Origin: Actinomadura chibensis NBRC 106107
GTDB taxonomy: Bacteria > Actinomycetota > Actinomycetes > Streptosporangiales > Streptosporangiaceae
Length of the DNA: 64,000 bases
NCBI RefSeq assembly: GCF_001552135.1
Contig: NZ_BCQP01000012.1
Location: 1 to 64,000, forward strand
Reading direction: 5' to 3'
Part shown: positions 44,501-52,271 of the stretch, piece after piece
Layout: each line of letters begins with the position of its first letter
Numbering within the stretch: the stretch's first letter is position 1
Position numbers and translations under genes: made by a program
The notes under the pieces: generated by a model
Told to the model about the DNA's origin: nothing
Databases searched by the model: none
What the model saw: the letters and a program-made list of their open reading frames with translations, nothing else

Positions 44501-44819
44501 TCACCCCGCCGCCGCCGCCGAACACCTTCACGTGCTCGGCGCCCGCCTCCTTCAGGCTGCGCGACAGGTACTCGAAGTACTCGACGTGCCCGCCCTGGTA
44601 GGAGCTGATCGCGACGCCCTGCGCGTCCTCTTCCAGGACGGCGTCGACGACCTCGCGGACCGCGCGGTCGTGCCCGAGGTGCACGACCTCGGCGCCCTGC
44701 GACTGCAGGATGCGCCGCATGATGTTGATCGCCGCGTCATGGCCGTCGAACAGCGCGGCCGCCGTCACGAAGCGCACCGGGTGCTCCGGCGCGTGCAGCT
44801 CCCCCGTCACCGTCTCCAC
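41592..44819 (-). CDS. icmF: Fused isobutyryl-CoA mutase IcmF (B12 domain, G-protein chaperone, mutase)
   Basis: 1075 residues, slightly shorter than typical IcmF (about 1090). Domain order is diagnostic: B12-binding (residues 15-150, LFDGHDAAINIMRR with the Co-ligating His, then the VAISSYQGGH and FGGGGGVI strands), MeaB-like GTPase (about 200-420; Walker A GITGTGGSGKSSLT, then DPTRRRGGG, LETPGIGQ and AINKFERRG), linker, then the TIM-barrel mutase (about 530-1075; TSGVSIATLDDMK, ITINGPAPT-like MTINGPAPT, and TSGRSLHAQEMDFND). The fused G protein protects and loads the radical cofactor. It interconverts isobutyryl-CoA and butyryl-CoA. GTG 44819 has AAGGG five bases upstream. The divergent MarR gene probably regulates it. 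Confidence 0.95.
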   Translation of the reverse strand: METVTGELHAPEHPVRFVTAAALFDGHDAAINIMRRILQSQGAEVVHLGHDRAVREVVDAVLEEDAQGVAISSYQGGHVEYFEYLSRSLKEAGAEHVKVFGGGGGVIVHEEIARLSGAGVRIFSPEDGQRLGLPGMINELVRECDVDLAAEPVPADAVVAGERRALARAITCLQAGKLPDADRAVLAEAAGRRSVPVLGITGTGGSGKSSLTDELVRRLRVDQRDGLRVAVIAVDPTRRRGGGALLGDRIRMNSLDGDRVFFRSLATRGARELPENIEDIVNACKAAGYDLVILETPGIGQGDAAIVPLVDVSLYVMTPEFGAASQLEKIDMLDFADVVAINKFERRGAADALRDVGRQLVRNREAFGKRPDDMPVFGTSAATFNDDGVTALYQHLGGLLSEHGLRLADGALPRVDTKVSTSAATVIPPGRVRYLSEIAETVRGYHAETEAQMAAVRRVQRLDEVRAELADAAEVEALLEKARRDVAPANADLLDEWPAVVEAYSGDEQVVRIRDKELHTRLTRESLSGSRIPRVALPRFTDHGELLRFLRNENLPGRFPFTAGVFPFKRDNEDPARMFAGEGDPFRTNRRFKLLSEGQPATRLSTAFDSVTLYGRDPDERPDVYGKVGTSGVSIATLDDMKALYDGFDLSSPTTSVSMTINGPAPTILAFFLNTAIDQGLDAFYEEHGREPSEEEAAAVRARVLSTVRGTVQADILKEDQGQNTCIFSTEFSLRMMGDIQEWFIANKVRNFYSVSISGYHIAEAGANPISQLAFTLANGFTYVESYLARGMDVDDFAPNLSFFFSNGMDPEYSVLGRVARRIWAVAMRDRYGANERSQKLKYHVQTSGRSLHAQEMDFNDIRTTLQALIAIYDNCNSLHTNAYDEAVTTPTAESVRRALAIQLIINREWGLAMNENPLQGSFIIDDLTDLVEEAVLAEFDRISERGGVLGAMETGYQRGRIQDESMLYEQRKHDGSLPIVGVNTFRAPGAGDGTPDTIELARATEDEKRSQLDRVRAYQRTHAGASEDALARLKDAARSGENVFGVLMDAARVCSLQQITDAFFEVGGQYRRNV

Positions 44820-44827
44820 CTCGACCC

Positions 44828-44856
44828 TTGGACATCCAATATTTGGAAGTTAAAAT
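44828..44856 (+). promoter_or_regulatory. marR promoter overlapped by three alternating half-sites
   Basis: TTGGAC (44828-44833), 17 bp and TAAAAT (44851-44856) form a near-consensus promoter reading toward marR. Inside it TTGGA-CA-TCCAA-TAT-TTGGA (44828-44847) gives two overlapping inverted repeats. A MarR dimer bound here would block its own promoter and the divergent icmF. Confidence 0.65.
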
Positions 44857-44863
44857 AGTTTGC

Positions 44864-45394
44864 GTGCGCCACCAGGTCAAGACCGCATACGGTGGGGCGG
44901 TGCCCGACACCCCCGACCCGATCGCCGAAGCCCACCGCCAGTGGAGCGCCCGCTGGCCCGAGCACGCCGACCACATGGCCGCCGTCACCTCGGTGATGCG
45001 GGCGCAGCAGCTCCTGCTGAGCCGGATCGAGGCCGTCCTGAAGCCGTACGGGCTGACGTTCGCCGCCTACGAGGCGCTGCGCCTGCTCGCCTTCGCCCGG
45101 ACGGGAACGCTCCCGATGGGCAAGATGGGCACCCGCCTCATGGTGCACCCCGCGTCCGTCACCAACGTGATCGGACGCCTGGAGCAGCGCGGACTCGTCG
45201 CCCGGCGGTCCTGGCCGGACGACCGGCGGGTCGTCCTCGCGAGCATCACCCCGGCCGGGCGCGAGCTGGCCGAGGAGGCGACGCTCGCGCTCAACGAGTC
45301 CGGGTTCGGGATCTCCGACCTGCCCGCCGAGCGGGCCGCCGACATCACCACCGCGCTGCGCGCCGTCCGCGTCTCGGCGGGCGACCTGGACTGA
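44864..45394 (+). CDS. MarR-family transcriptional regulator
   Basis: 176 residues from GTG 44864, which lies 7 nt after the TAAAAT -10 and so would be leaderless. Homologues often begin nearer GTG 44900 (MPDTPDPIAEAH), giving 164 residues. The winged helix is clear: LTFAAYEALRLLAFA, then MVHPASVTNVIGRLEQRGLV (recognition helix) and the wing RRSWPDDRRVVLASITPAG. It is divergent from icmF, with the operator-like repeat in the shared region, so control of acyl-CoA metabolism through a small acyl ligand is likely but inferred. Confidence 0.88.
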   Translation: MRHQVKTAYGGAVPDTPDPIAEAHRQWSARWPEHADHMAAVTSVMRAQQLLLSRIEAVLKPYGLTFAAYEALRLLAFARTGTLPMGKMGTRLMVHPASVTNVIGRLEQRGLVARRSWPDDRRVVLASITPAGRELAEEATLALNESGFGISDLPAERAADITTALRAVRVSAGDLD

Positions 45395-45502
45395 CGTCCC
45401 GCCCCGCGAGCTTTGGCCGTCCCTGGGCTCCCCCTGCCCCGTTGCCCGGAAAGCGATCCCATATCCTGCGGATCACACGACGACGTGGCGCGAGGAGACC
45501 CG

Positions 45503-46303
45503 ATGACGGAATCGCGGGCGATGACGTACGGCGGCTACCTGCGGCTCGACGACCTCCTGTCCTGCCAGGAGCCGAAGACCGCGGCCCATGACGAGATGCT
45601 GTTCGTGATCATCCATCAGGTCTACGAGCTGTGGTTCAAGCAGATCCTGCACGAGGCGGCGCTGCTGCAGCGGCGCCTCGAGGACGGCAACAGCGCCGGG
45701 GCGCTGCACACCGCGCGCCGCGTCGCCAAGATCCTCAAGACGGTGGTCGGGCAGCTCGACGTCCTGGAGACGATGACGCCCCGCCAGTTCGCCGCGTTCC
45801 GGGACGTCCTCGGCAGCTCCAGCGGGTTCCAGAGCGAGCAGTTCCGGGAGATCGAGGCCGTCCTCGGGCGGCGCTCCTTCCCCGCCTCCGACCTGCGCGG
45901 CGACGAGCGGCTCCAGGCGGCGGTGGCCCGCCCGTCGATGTTCGACTCGCTGCTGCGCTACCTCGCCGGGCAGGGGTTCCCGGTGCCGGCCGAGGCCCTC
46001 GGGCGCGACACGTCCGAGCCGTGGGAGCCGGACGAGGCGGTGCAGAAGGCGCTGCTCGCCGTCTACGCGGACGAGTCCGGCCCCGCCGCCGAGGTCTGCG
46101 AGGCGCTCGTCGACGTCGACGAGGGCGTCCAGGAGTGGCGGTACCGGCACCTGAAGATGGTGGAGCGGACGATCGGCGCGAAGATCGGCACCGGCGGCTC
46201 GGCGGGCGCGGACTACCTGCGCCGCACCCTGTTCGCGCCCGCGTTCCCGGACCTGTGGGAGGTCCGCTCCCGGACCGAGGAGGCTCCCGTCCATGGCGCG
46301 TGA
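45503..46303 (+). CDS. kynA: Tryptophan 2,3-dioxygenase
   Basis: 266-residue haem enzyme that opens the indole ring of L-tryptophan to N-formylkynurenine. It has MTYGGYLRLDDLLSCQEP at the start, the distal His/substrate helix FVIIHQVYELWFKQIL, SSGFQSEQFREIE, and the proximal haem His in WRYRHLKMVERTIG. ATG 45503 has GAGGAG upstream. It overlaps kmo by 11 bp. No formamidase or kynureninase is in the window. Confidence 0.94.
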   Translation: MTESRAMTYGGYLRLDDLLSCQEPKTAAHDEMLFVIIHQVYELWFKQILHEAALLQRRLEDGNSAGALHTARRVAKILKTVVGQLDVLETMTPRQFAAFRDVLGSSSGFQSEQFREIEAVLGRRSFPASDLRGDERLQAAVARPSMFDSLLRYLAGQGFPVPAEALGRDTSEPWEPDEAVQKALLAVYADESGPAAEVCEALVDVDEGVQEWRYRHLKMVERTIGAKIGTGGSAGADYLRRTLFAPAFPDLWEVRSRTEEAPVHGA

Positions 46304-47633
46304 CGGCTCCGCGGCCGCCGCCGGCGGCGAGCGGGTCGCGATCGTCGGCGCGGGCCTCGCGGGCTGCCTGCTCGCGGTGCTGCTCGGCCGCCGGGGCGTC
46401 CCGGTGACGGTGTACGAGCGGCGCCCCGACCCGCGGATCGCGGGCGCCGAGCGCGGCCGCTCGATCAACCTCGCGATCTCCGCGCGCGGCCTCGCCGCGC
46501 TGGAGCAGGTCGGGCTGCGCGACCACGCGCTCAAGCAGGCGCTTCCCATGCACGGCCGGATGGTGCACCCGGCGCACGGCGCGCAGAACTTCCAGCCCTA
46601 CAGCGCGGACGGCGAGCGAGCCATCAACTCCATCAGCCGCGCCGAGCTGAACCGGGCCCTGCTGGAGACCGCGGACGGCACGCCCGGCGTGACGCTGCGG
46701 TTCTCCGAGCGCGTGACCGGCGTCGACGTCGACGCCGGGACGGTCCTGCTGGAGGGCGCCGACCCCGAGCCCGCGGACGTGGTCCTCGCCGGGGACGGGG
46801 CGTACAGCGCCGTCCGCCGCTCGCTCAAGCTGGACGAGGACGCCGACTTCCTGGCGCACGGGTACAAGGAGCTGACGATCCCGCCGCGCGACGGCGGGTT
46901 CGCGCTCGACCCGGACGCGCTGCACATCTGGCCGCGCGGCACGTCCATGATGATCGCGCTGCCGAACCTCGACCGGTCGTTCACCTGCACCCTGTTCTGG
47001 GACAAGGACGACTTCGCCGCGCTCGACACCCCGGAGAAGGTCACGGCCCGCTTCGAGGCCGAGTACCCCGACGTCGCGGGCCTGATACCGGACCTCGTCG
47101 ACGACTTCGCGCACAACCCGGTCGGGTCGCTCGTGACCGTCCGGTGCTGGCCGTGGACGCGGTACGGCGACGGCGCGGTCGTGGCGCTGCTCGGGGACGC
47201 GGCGCACGCGATCGTCCCGTTCTTCGGGCAGGGCGCCAACTGCGCGTTCGAGGACTGCATCGAGATCGACCGGTGCCTCACCGAGACCGGCGGCGACTGG
47301 GCCCGCGCCCTGTCGCTCTACCAGGAGCGGCGCAAGGCCAACACCGACGCGATCGCCGAGATGGCGCTGGACAACTTCGTGGAGATGCGCGACCGCGTGT
47401 CGTCCCGGGTGTACCGGGCGAAGCAGGCGGCGACGCACGCGCTGGAGCGGCGGCTCGCGGGCCGGTACGTGTCCCGGTACGAGCTGGTGTCGTTCTCGAC
47501 GGTCCCGTACGCGGAGATCCCGGCGCGGATCCGGCGGCAGAACCGCGTCCTGGGCCTGGCCGTCGCGGGCGCGGCGGGCGCGCTCGGGCTGGCGGGCGTC
47601 CTGCGCCGCCGCCGGACCCCGAGAAGGGGCTAG
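46293..47633 (+). CDS. kmo: Kynurenine 3-monooxygenase
   Basis: 446-residue FAD monooxygenase converting kynurenine to 3-hydroxykynurenine. It has the N-terminal dinucleotide fold VAIVGAGLAGCLLAVLL, the family-specific ERGRSINLAIS, SRAELNRALL, and the FAD pyrophosphate motif LLGDAAHAIVPFFGQGANC. A hydrophobic C-terminal segment (VLGLAVAGAAGALGLAGVL) plus Arg-rich end suggests membrane anchoring, as in the mitochondrial enzyme. It is co-translated with kynA. Confidence 0.93.
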   Translation: MARDGSAAAAGGERVAIVGAGLAGCLLAVLLGRRGVPVTVYERRPDPRIAGAERGRSINLAISARGLAALEQVGLRDHALKQALPMHGRMVHPAHGAQNFQPYSADGERAINSISRAELNRALLETADGTPGVTLRFSERVTGVDVDAGTVLLEGADPEPADVVLAGDGAYSAVRRSLKLDEDADFLAHGYKELTIPPRDGGFALDPDALHIWPRGTSMMIALPNLDRSFTCTLFWDKDDFAALDTPEKVTARFEAEYPDVAGLIPDLVDDFAHNPVGSLVTVRCWPWTRYGDGAVVALLGDAAHAIVPFFGQGANCAFEDCIEIDRCLTETGGDWARALSLYQERRKANTDAIAEMALDNFVEMRDRVSSRVYRAKQAATHALERRLAGRYVSRYELVSFSTVPYAEIPARIRRQNRVLGLAVAGAAGALGLAGVLRRRRTPRRG

Positions 47634-49060
47634 CGGGCGGCGCGGCGGGTCGCGAGCAGGTCGGCGACGGCCGCCGCCAGCGCCGCCAGCACGAACCCGA
47701 GGATCACGATCAGGCCGTGCCGGAACGAGGCGGCCCAGTCGCCGCGCGTCCCGGCGAGGGCGGCGAAGAACACCGACCCGACCGCGGCGATGCCCGTCGC
47801 GGTCCCGACCCGCTGCCCGGTCTGCAGGACGCCCGCCGCGCTGCCGCCCTCGGTGTAGTGGACCTCCGACAGCGTGATCGTCTGGTTGGGCGCGATGACG
47901 AGGCCGCTGCCGAGCCCCGCGAGCAGCAGCGGCCCCGCCGTCGCCCACGCCACGCCCCGTCCGGGCACCAGTTCGACCGCCACCCACGCGGAGGCGAGCC
48001 CGACCATGACGAGGACGAGCCCGGCGGCGACGAGCGGGCGGCCGAACCGGGCGACGACCCGTCCCCCGGCGGCGGACGCGACGCCCGACCCGACCGCGAA
48101 CGGCGTGATCGCGAGGCCCGCCTCCAGCGCGCTGTAGCGCAGGCCGTTCTGCAGGTAGAGGGTGAAGATGAAGAAGATCGCGGTGAACCCGGCGAAGTAC
48201 AGCAGCGCGATCGCCGTGCCGAGCGCGTAGGAGCGGAGCCGGAACAGCGCGAGGTCGACCATGGGCGTCGCCGCGCGCCGCTCCCACGCGGTGAACAGGG
48301 CGATCAGCGCAGCGCCCGCGAGGAGCAGCAGCCACTTCAGGCCGCCGTGCCAGCTCTGCTCCTGGACGAGCGGCAGCAGCACGCACACCACGCCCGCGCC
48401 GAGCAGCAGCACGCCGAGCGGGTCGAGGCCCTGCCGCTCCCCGTAGACCGGCGCGGGCAGCAGCCGCCACGCCAGCACCAGCGCGACCACGCCGACCGGG
48501 ACGTTGACGTAGAACACCCAGCGCCAGCCCTCGTGGGAGCCCGCGACGGCGATCAGCCCGCCGCCGAGCAGCGGCCCGACGGCGGTCGCGACGCCGATCA
48601 CGGTGCCGAGCGCGCCGAACGCCCGGCCCCGCTCCGCGCCCCGGAACAACTGCTGGATCAGCCCCGCGACCTGCGGGTTCAGGATGCCGCCCGCGACGCC
48701 CTGGACGAGCCGCGCGAGCACCAGGAACAGGATCGTCGGCGCGATCCCGGCCGCCGCGCTCGCCAGCGTGAACAGCGCGAGCCCGGACATGAACACGGCG
48801 CGGCGGCTGCGCGCGTCGCCGAGCCGCCCGGACGGCACGAGCACGAGGCCGAACGTCAGCGCGTAGCCGGACAGGATCCACTGGAGTTGCGCGTCGGAGG
48901 CGTCCAGGCCGTCGCGGATCGACGGCAGCGCGACGTTGACGATGCTGACGTCCAGCAGCGTCATGAACGCGGCCACCAGGCAGACCGACAGCGCCTGCCA
49001 GCGCCGCCGCCGCGTCTCGCGCTCGTCGGAGTCGGTCGGCTCGGTCGGCTCGGTCGGCAC
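47630..49060 (-). CDS. MFS exporter, DHA2 (EmrB/QacA) family
   Basis: 476 residues, multi-spanning. Motif C-like and A-like segments are visible: MTLLDVSIVNVALPSI in TM1 (the DHA2 signature Asp), SGRLGDARSRRAVFM (motif A) and GTVIGVATAVGPLLGG (motif C). The N-terminus MPTEPTEPTDSDERE contains 9-bp repeats. GTG 49060 has AAGGAG six bases upstream. It probably exports a drug or metabolite, and its placement after kynA-kmo (convergent) gives no substrate. There is no adjacent regulator. Confidence 0.9.
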   Translation of the reverse strand: MPTEPTEPTDSDERETRRRRWQALSVCLVAAFMTLLDVSIVNVALPSIRDGLDASDAQLQWILSGYALTFGLVLVPSGRLGDARSRRAVFMSGLALFTLASAAAGIAPTILFLVLARLVQGVAGGILNPQVAGLIQQLFRGAERGRAFGALGTVIGVATAVGPLLGGGLIAVAGSHEGWRWVFYVNVPVGVVALVLAWRLLPAPVYGERQGLDPLGVLLLGAGVVCVLLPLVQEQSWHGGLKWLLLLAGAALIALFTAWERRAATPMVDLALFRLRSYALGTAIALLYFAGFTAIFFIFTLYLQNGLRYSALEAGLAITPFAVGSGVASAAGGRVVARFGRPLVAAGLVLVMVGLASAWVAVELVPGRGVAWATAGPLLLAGLGSGLVIAPNQTITLSEVHYTEGGSAAGVLQTGQRVGTATGIAAVGSVFFAALAGTRGDWAASFRHGLIVILGFVLAALAAAVADLLATRRAAR

Positions 49061-49141
49061 GGCAGGCTCCTTTCCGGCGATCACGGGACGAAACGCCGGG
49101 GCGCGCGGCCGGGTCCGGACGCGGTGTGCCAGAGTTGCGCC

Positions 49142-49399
49142 ATGCCCGACTCCGGCCAGGGGGCCGTCCCCGACGAGACGCAGCGCGACGAGATGCAGTG
49201 CTCGGCCAAGGGCTGCCGCGCGGACGCCGTGTGGGCGCTGCGCTGGAACAACCCGAAGATCCACACGCCGGAGCGGCGGAAGGTCTGGCTCGCCTGCGAC
49301 GAGCACCGCGAGAGCCTGTCGGCATTCCTCGGCCGCCGCGACTTCCTGAAGGACGTCGTCCCGGTCGGCGACCTCGACGCGCCCGCCGACGGCCGCTAG
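49142..49399 (+). CDS. Small conserved Cys-containing actinobacterial protein
   Basis: 85 residues, with a possible zinc site C-x4-C ... C-x2-H: MQCSAKGCRADAVWALRWNN and WLACDEHRE. The segment PKIHTPERRKVWLACDEHR is typical of a widespread small actinobacterial family of unknown function. It lies among molybdopterin genes. A CAGAGT hexamer six bases before the ATG suggests leaderless translation. Confidence 0.75.
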   Translation: MPDSGQGAVPDETQRDEMQCSAKGCRADAVWALRWNNPKIHTPERRKVWLACDEHRESLSAFLGRRDFLKDVVPVGDLDAPADGR

Positions 49400-49686
49400 G
49401 CGTCCAGCACCGGCTCCGACGCGGGCCCTGGGACGTCGCTTGTCCCCGAGGGCGCGCCGTCCGGCCAGCCCTCGGCCATCTCGGTGAGGCGGGCGGCGGC
49501 GTCCCGCGCGGGCGCGCCGCGCCCGACCGCGAGGCCGAGCAGGTAGGCGGTCAGCGGCGCGCCCGGACGCGCGACGCCGTGCGCGACGTCACGGGCCAGG
49601 TCCAGGACGAGGTCGCGGTCGACGTCGCCGCGTTCGAGGCCCAGTTCGAGGCAGGCCGCGTTGATCCAGTCCTCCAGCATCGACAT
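49396..49686 (-). CDS. DUF6457-family protein
   Basis: 96-residue helical protein (MLEDWINAACLELGLE, then LVLDLARDVAHGVARPGAPL and TAYLLGLAVGRG). This small family often accompanies mobA in actinobacteria and may assist molybdenum cofactor nucleotide transfer; that role is unproven. It is 49 nt downstream of mobA on the same strand. Its stop overlaps that of the convergent small gene. Confidence 0.82.
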   Translation of the reverse strand: MSMLEDWINAACLELGLERGDVDRDLVLDLARDVAHGVARPGAPLTAYLLGLAVGRGAPARDAAARLTEMAEGWPDGAPSGTSDVPGPASEPVLDA

Positions 49687-49735
49687 GGGTCCTCCCTGTG
49701 GAGTCGTCCGGGCGAATCTGCCCGTTCTCGTGCGA

Positions 49736-50290
49736 TCAAAGCAGGCGGCGGGCGGCGGCGAGGTCGTCCGGGGTGTCGCAGTCGTACCACGCGGGCCGCG
49801 GCCCGGCGGGCAGCGCGACCCGGACGGGACCGAGCGGTCCGAGCAGCCCGCGCAGGGACGCGCCGCCGTACCCGCCGAGCGCCTCGCGCAGCGCGGCGGC
49901 GTCCCAGCAGCCGGCGAGCCACTGCTCGCGGCCCTCGCCGTCGACCAGCACGGCCCCGGCGCGCCCGGCGGCCGCGCCGAGCAGCCGGGCGACGTGCCCG
50001 GGACGCAGGAACGGCAGGTCGGCCGCCAGCAGGGCGAGGCTCGGCGCGCGGACCTCGGCGAGCCCGGCGCGCAGCGCGGGCACCGGACCGGCGCCCGGCG
50101 GGTCCTCGCGGACGAGCACCGCCCCCGGCAGGACGTCCCGCGGCGGCCCGACGACGACGAGCCGGGACGCCCCGGCCGCGGCGGCGGCCGCCCACTCGAC
50201 CAGGGTGCGGCCGCCGACGGAGGCGGCGGGCTTGTCGGCGCCGAACCGCCGGGCCCGCCCCCCGGCCAGCACCACGGCGTCGAAGTCCAC
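49736..50290 (-). CDS. mobA: Molybdenum cofactor guanylyltransferase MobA
   Basis: 184 residues. It has the nucleotidyltransferase N-terminus AVVLAGGRARRFGADKPAA, the LLAADLPFLRPGH metal/substrate site, and EQWLAGCWDAAALRE. It attaches GMP to molybdopterin, giving the bis-MGD cofactor used by formate dehydrogenases. The start is GTG 50290, five bases after the moaA stop, so it is in an operon with moaA and the DUF6457 gene. Confidence 0.9.
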   Translation of the reverse strand: MDFDAVVLAGGRARRFGADKPAASVGGRTLVEWAAAAAAGASRLVVVGPPRDVLPGAVLVREDPPGAGPVPALRAGLAEVRAPSLALLAADLPFLRPGHVARLLGAAAGRAGAVLVDGEGREQWLAGCWDAAALREALGGYGGASLRGLLGPLGPVRVALPAGPRPAWYDCDTPDDLAAARRLL

Positions 50291-50295
50291 CGGGG

Positions 50296-51285
50296 TCAGC
50301 CGCCGATCGCCGACATCGGCCGCGCGGGCTGCAGGAACGACGGGTCGTCGATGCCGTGCCCGGCGCGCTTGCGCAGCACGGCCTTCCGCCACCGGTCGGC
50401 CAGTTCGGCGTCGGTCGCGCCGCCGCGCAGCGCGTCCCGCAGGTTGGACTCCTCGGTGGCGAACAGGCAGTTGCGGACCTGCCCGTCGGCGGTGAGCCGG
50501 ACCCGGTCGCACGCGCCGCAGAACGGCCGCGTCACCGACCCGATGACGCCGACCGTCGCCGGGCCGCCGTCGACCGTGAACGACTCGGCGGGCGCGCTGC
50601 CCCGGTCGTGCGCGGCGTCCGGCGCGAGCGCGAACGCGGCGGACAGCCGGTCGAGGATCTCGTCGGCGGTGACCATGCCGGTGCGGGTCCAGCCGTGCTG
50701 GGCGTCCAGCGGCATCTGCTCGATGAACCGGAGCCGGTACCCGTGGTCGAGGCAGAACCGCAGCAGCGGGACGGCCTCGTGGTCGTTCACCCCGCGCATC
50801 AACACGGCGTTGACCTTGACCGGCTCCAGCCCGGCCGCCCGCGCCGCCGCGAGGCCCTTCAGGACGTCGCCGAGCCGGTCGCGGTGCGCGAGCCGCTGGA
50901 AGGTGGCACGGTCCAACGTGTCGAGCGAGACGTTGACGCGGTCGAGCCCCGCCGCCGCCAGCGGCGCGGCCAGCCGGTCGAGGCCGATGCCGTTCGTCGT
51001 CAGCGAGATCTGCGGGCGCGGCGAGAGCTCCGCCGTCCGCGCGACGATGCCGGCCAGCCCGCGGCGCAGCAGCGGCTCCCCGCCGGTGTAGCGGACCTCG
51101 GTGACCCCGAGGTCGCGGACGGCGAGCGTCACCAGCCTGACCACCTCGTCGTCGGTCAGCAGCTCCGGCTTCGGCAGCCAGTCGAGGCCCTCGGGAGGCA
51201 TGCAGTACGAGCAGCGGAGGTTGCAGCGGTCCGTGAGGGAGACCCGCAGGTCCGTCGCGGTACGGCCGAAGGTGTCGACCAGCAC
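50296..51285 (-). CDS. moaA: GTP 3',8-cyclase MoaA
   Basis: 329-residue radical-SAM enzyme of the first step of molybdopterin synthesis. The SAM cluster is RCNLRCSYCMPPEGL, with YTGGEPLLR and the C-terminal second cluster CGACDRVRL followed by a third Cys (VRNC). The end SAIGG supplies the C-terminal Gly-Gly. The start is GTG 51285. It is the first gene of the moaA-mobA-DUF6457 unit. Confidence 0.96.
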   Translation of the reverse strand: MLVDTFGRTATDLRVSLTDRCNLRCSYCMPPEGLDWLPKPELLTDDEVVRLVTLAVRDLGVTEVRYTGGEPLLRRGLAGIVARTAELSPRPQISLTTNGIGLDRLAAPLAAAGLDRVNVSLDTLDRATFQRLAHRDRLGDVLKGLAAARAAGLEPVKVNAVLMRGVNDHEAVPLLRFCLDHGYRLRFIEQMPLDAQHGWTRTGMVTADEILDRLSAAFALAPDAAHDRGSAPAESFTVDGGPATVGVIGSVTRPFCGACDRVRLTADGQVRNCLFATEESNLRDALRGGATDAELADRWRKAVLRKRAGHGIDDPSFLQPARPMSAIGG

Positions 51286-51425
51286 GGGGGCCCCTTCCTG
51301 CTGACCGGCGCCCGTCCCGCGGGCCGCCGGGGAATGCGGTCGGTCCCTCCAGACTATTGCCGCGGTTGACGATCGGTCGCATCGCGGGAGACCGTGGCAG
51401 TCCGTCGATCATCGGAGGAGGCGCC

Positions 51426-52262
51426 GTGGCGGCCGTCCGCGAGTGGGAGTTCGCCGGGACGCGGGGCGCGGTCACCGCCCGCGTCTGGACGGACGGCGCC
51501 GAACCCCAGTACGCCGCCGAACCGCGGTACGCCGCCGTCCTCGTGCACGGCTACGGCGAGCACCTCGGCCGGTACGGGCACGTCGCGGACGCCCTCGTCC
51601 GGCACGGCGCGGTCGTCTGCGGCCCCGACCACATGGGGCACGGCCGCTCGGCGGGCGAGCGCGTGCTGGTCGAGGACTACGACGACGTCGCCGCCGACCT
51701 GCACACCGTCGTCGAGGCGGCGCGCGAGGACCATCCCGGCCTGCCCGTCGTGATGGTGGCCCACTCCATGGGCGGGCTCATCGGGGCCCGGTACGCCCAG
51801 CTGCACGGCGGCGTCCTCGCGGCGCTGGTGCTGTCCGGGCCGGTGCTCGGCCGCTGGCACGTCGTCGACGCCCTGCTCCCCCTGGACGAGATGCCCGACG
51901 AGCCGATCGACACGTCCCTGCTGTCGCGGGACCCGGCCGTCGGGAAGGCGTACGCCGCCGACCCGCTCGTCTGGCACGGCCCGTTCAAGAAGACGACCGT
52001 CCGGGCGCTCGACACCGCGCTGCGCCGCGTCAACGAGCACGGCTCCCTCGGCGACCTGCCGGTGCTCCACGTCCACGGCGACGCGGACGAGATCGTGCGC
52101 CCGGACGACACGCGCGTCGGCATCGAGGCGGTCCGCGGCCCCGGCCTGACCGCGCGCCGCTACCCGGGCGCCCGGCACGAGGTCTTCAACGAGACGAACC
52201 GGGACGCGGTCCTGAGCGACGTCACCGCCTTCATAGACCGCGTCCTGGCCCGTCCCCGCTGA
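51426..52262 (+). CDS. Alpha/beta hydrolase, monoacylglycerol lipase-like
   Basis: 278 residues. It has the oxyanion HGYGEHLGRYGHVAD typical of serine-aminopeptidase/MGL enzymes, nucleophile Ser in VAHSMGGLIG, Asp in HVHGDADEIV, and His in PGARHEVFNE. No signal peptide, so cytosolic. GTG 51426 has GGAGGAGG just upstream. Lipid esters are the likely substrates. It is divergent from moaA; the 140-bp gap shows nothing else. Confidence 0.87.
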   Translation: MAAVREWEFAGTRGAVTARVWTDGAEPQYAAEPRYAAVLVHGYGEHLGRYGHVADALVRHGAVVCGPDHMGHGRSAGERVLVEDYDDVAADLHTVVEAAREDHPGLPVVMVAHSMGGLIGARYAQLHGGVLAALVLSGPVLGRWHVVDALLPLDEMPDEPIDTSLLSRDPAVGKAYAADPLVWHGPFKKTTVRALDTALRRVNEHGSLGDLPVLHVHGDADEIVRPDDTRVGIEAVRGPGLTARRYPGARHEVFNETNRDAVLSDVTAFIDRVLARPR

Positions 52263-52271
52263 CCGTCCCGC

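Noticed and set aside
41751..44858. 1035-codon open frame antisense to icmF
   Set aside because: It mirrors the icmF codons (high-GC third positions keep the antisense frame open), has Arg/Val/Gly-rich low-complexity content and no domain. The same applies to long antisense frames at 5674-8463, 10201-11613, 12693-14207, 53594-55450 and 60604-62499.
44820..44863. Cobalamin riboswitch upstream of icmF
   Set aside because: The gap is only about 45 nt, AT-rich, and lacks the B12-box; control by the divergent MarR is more likely.
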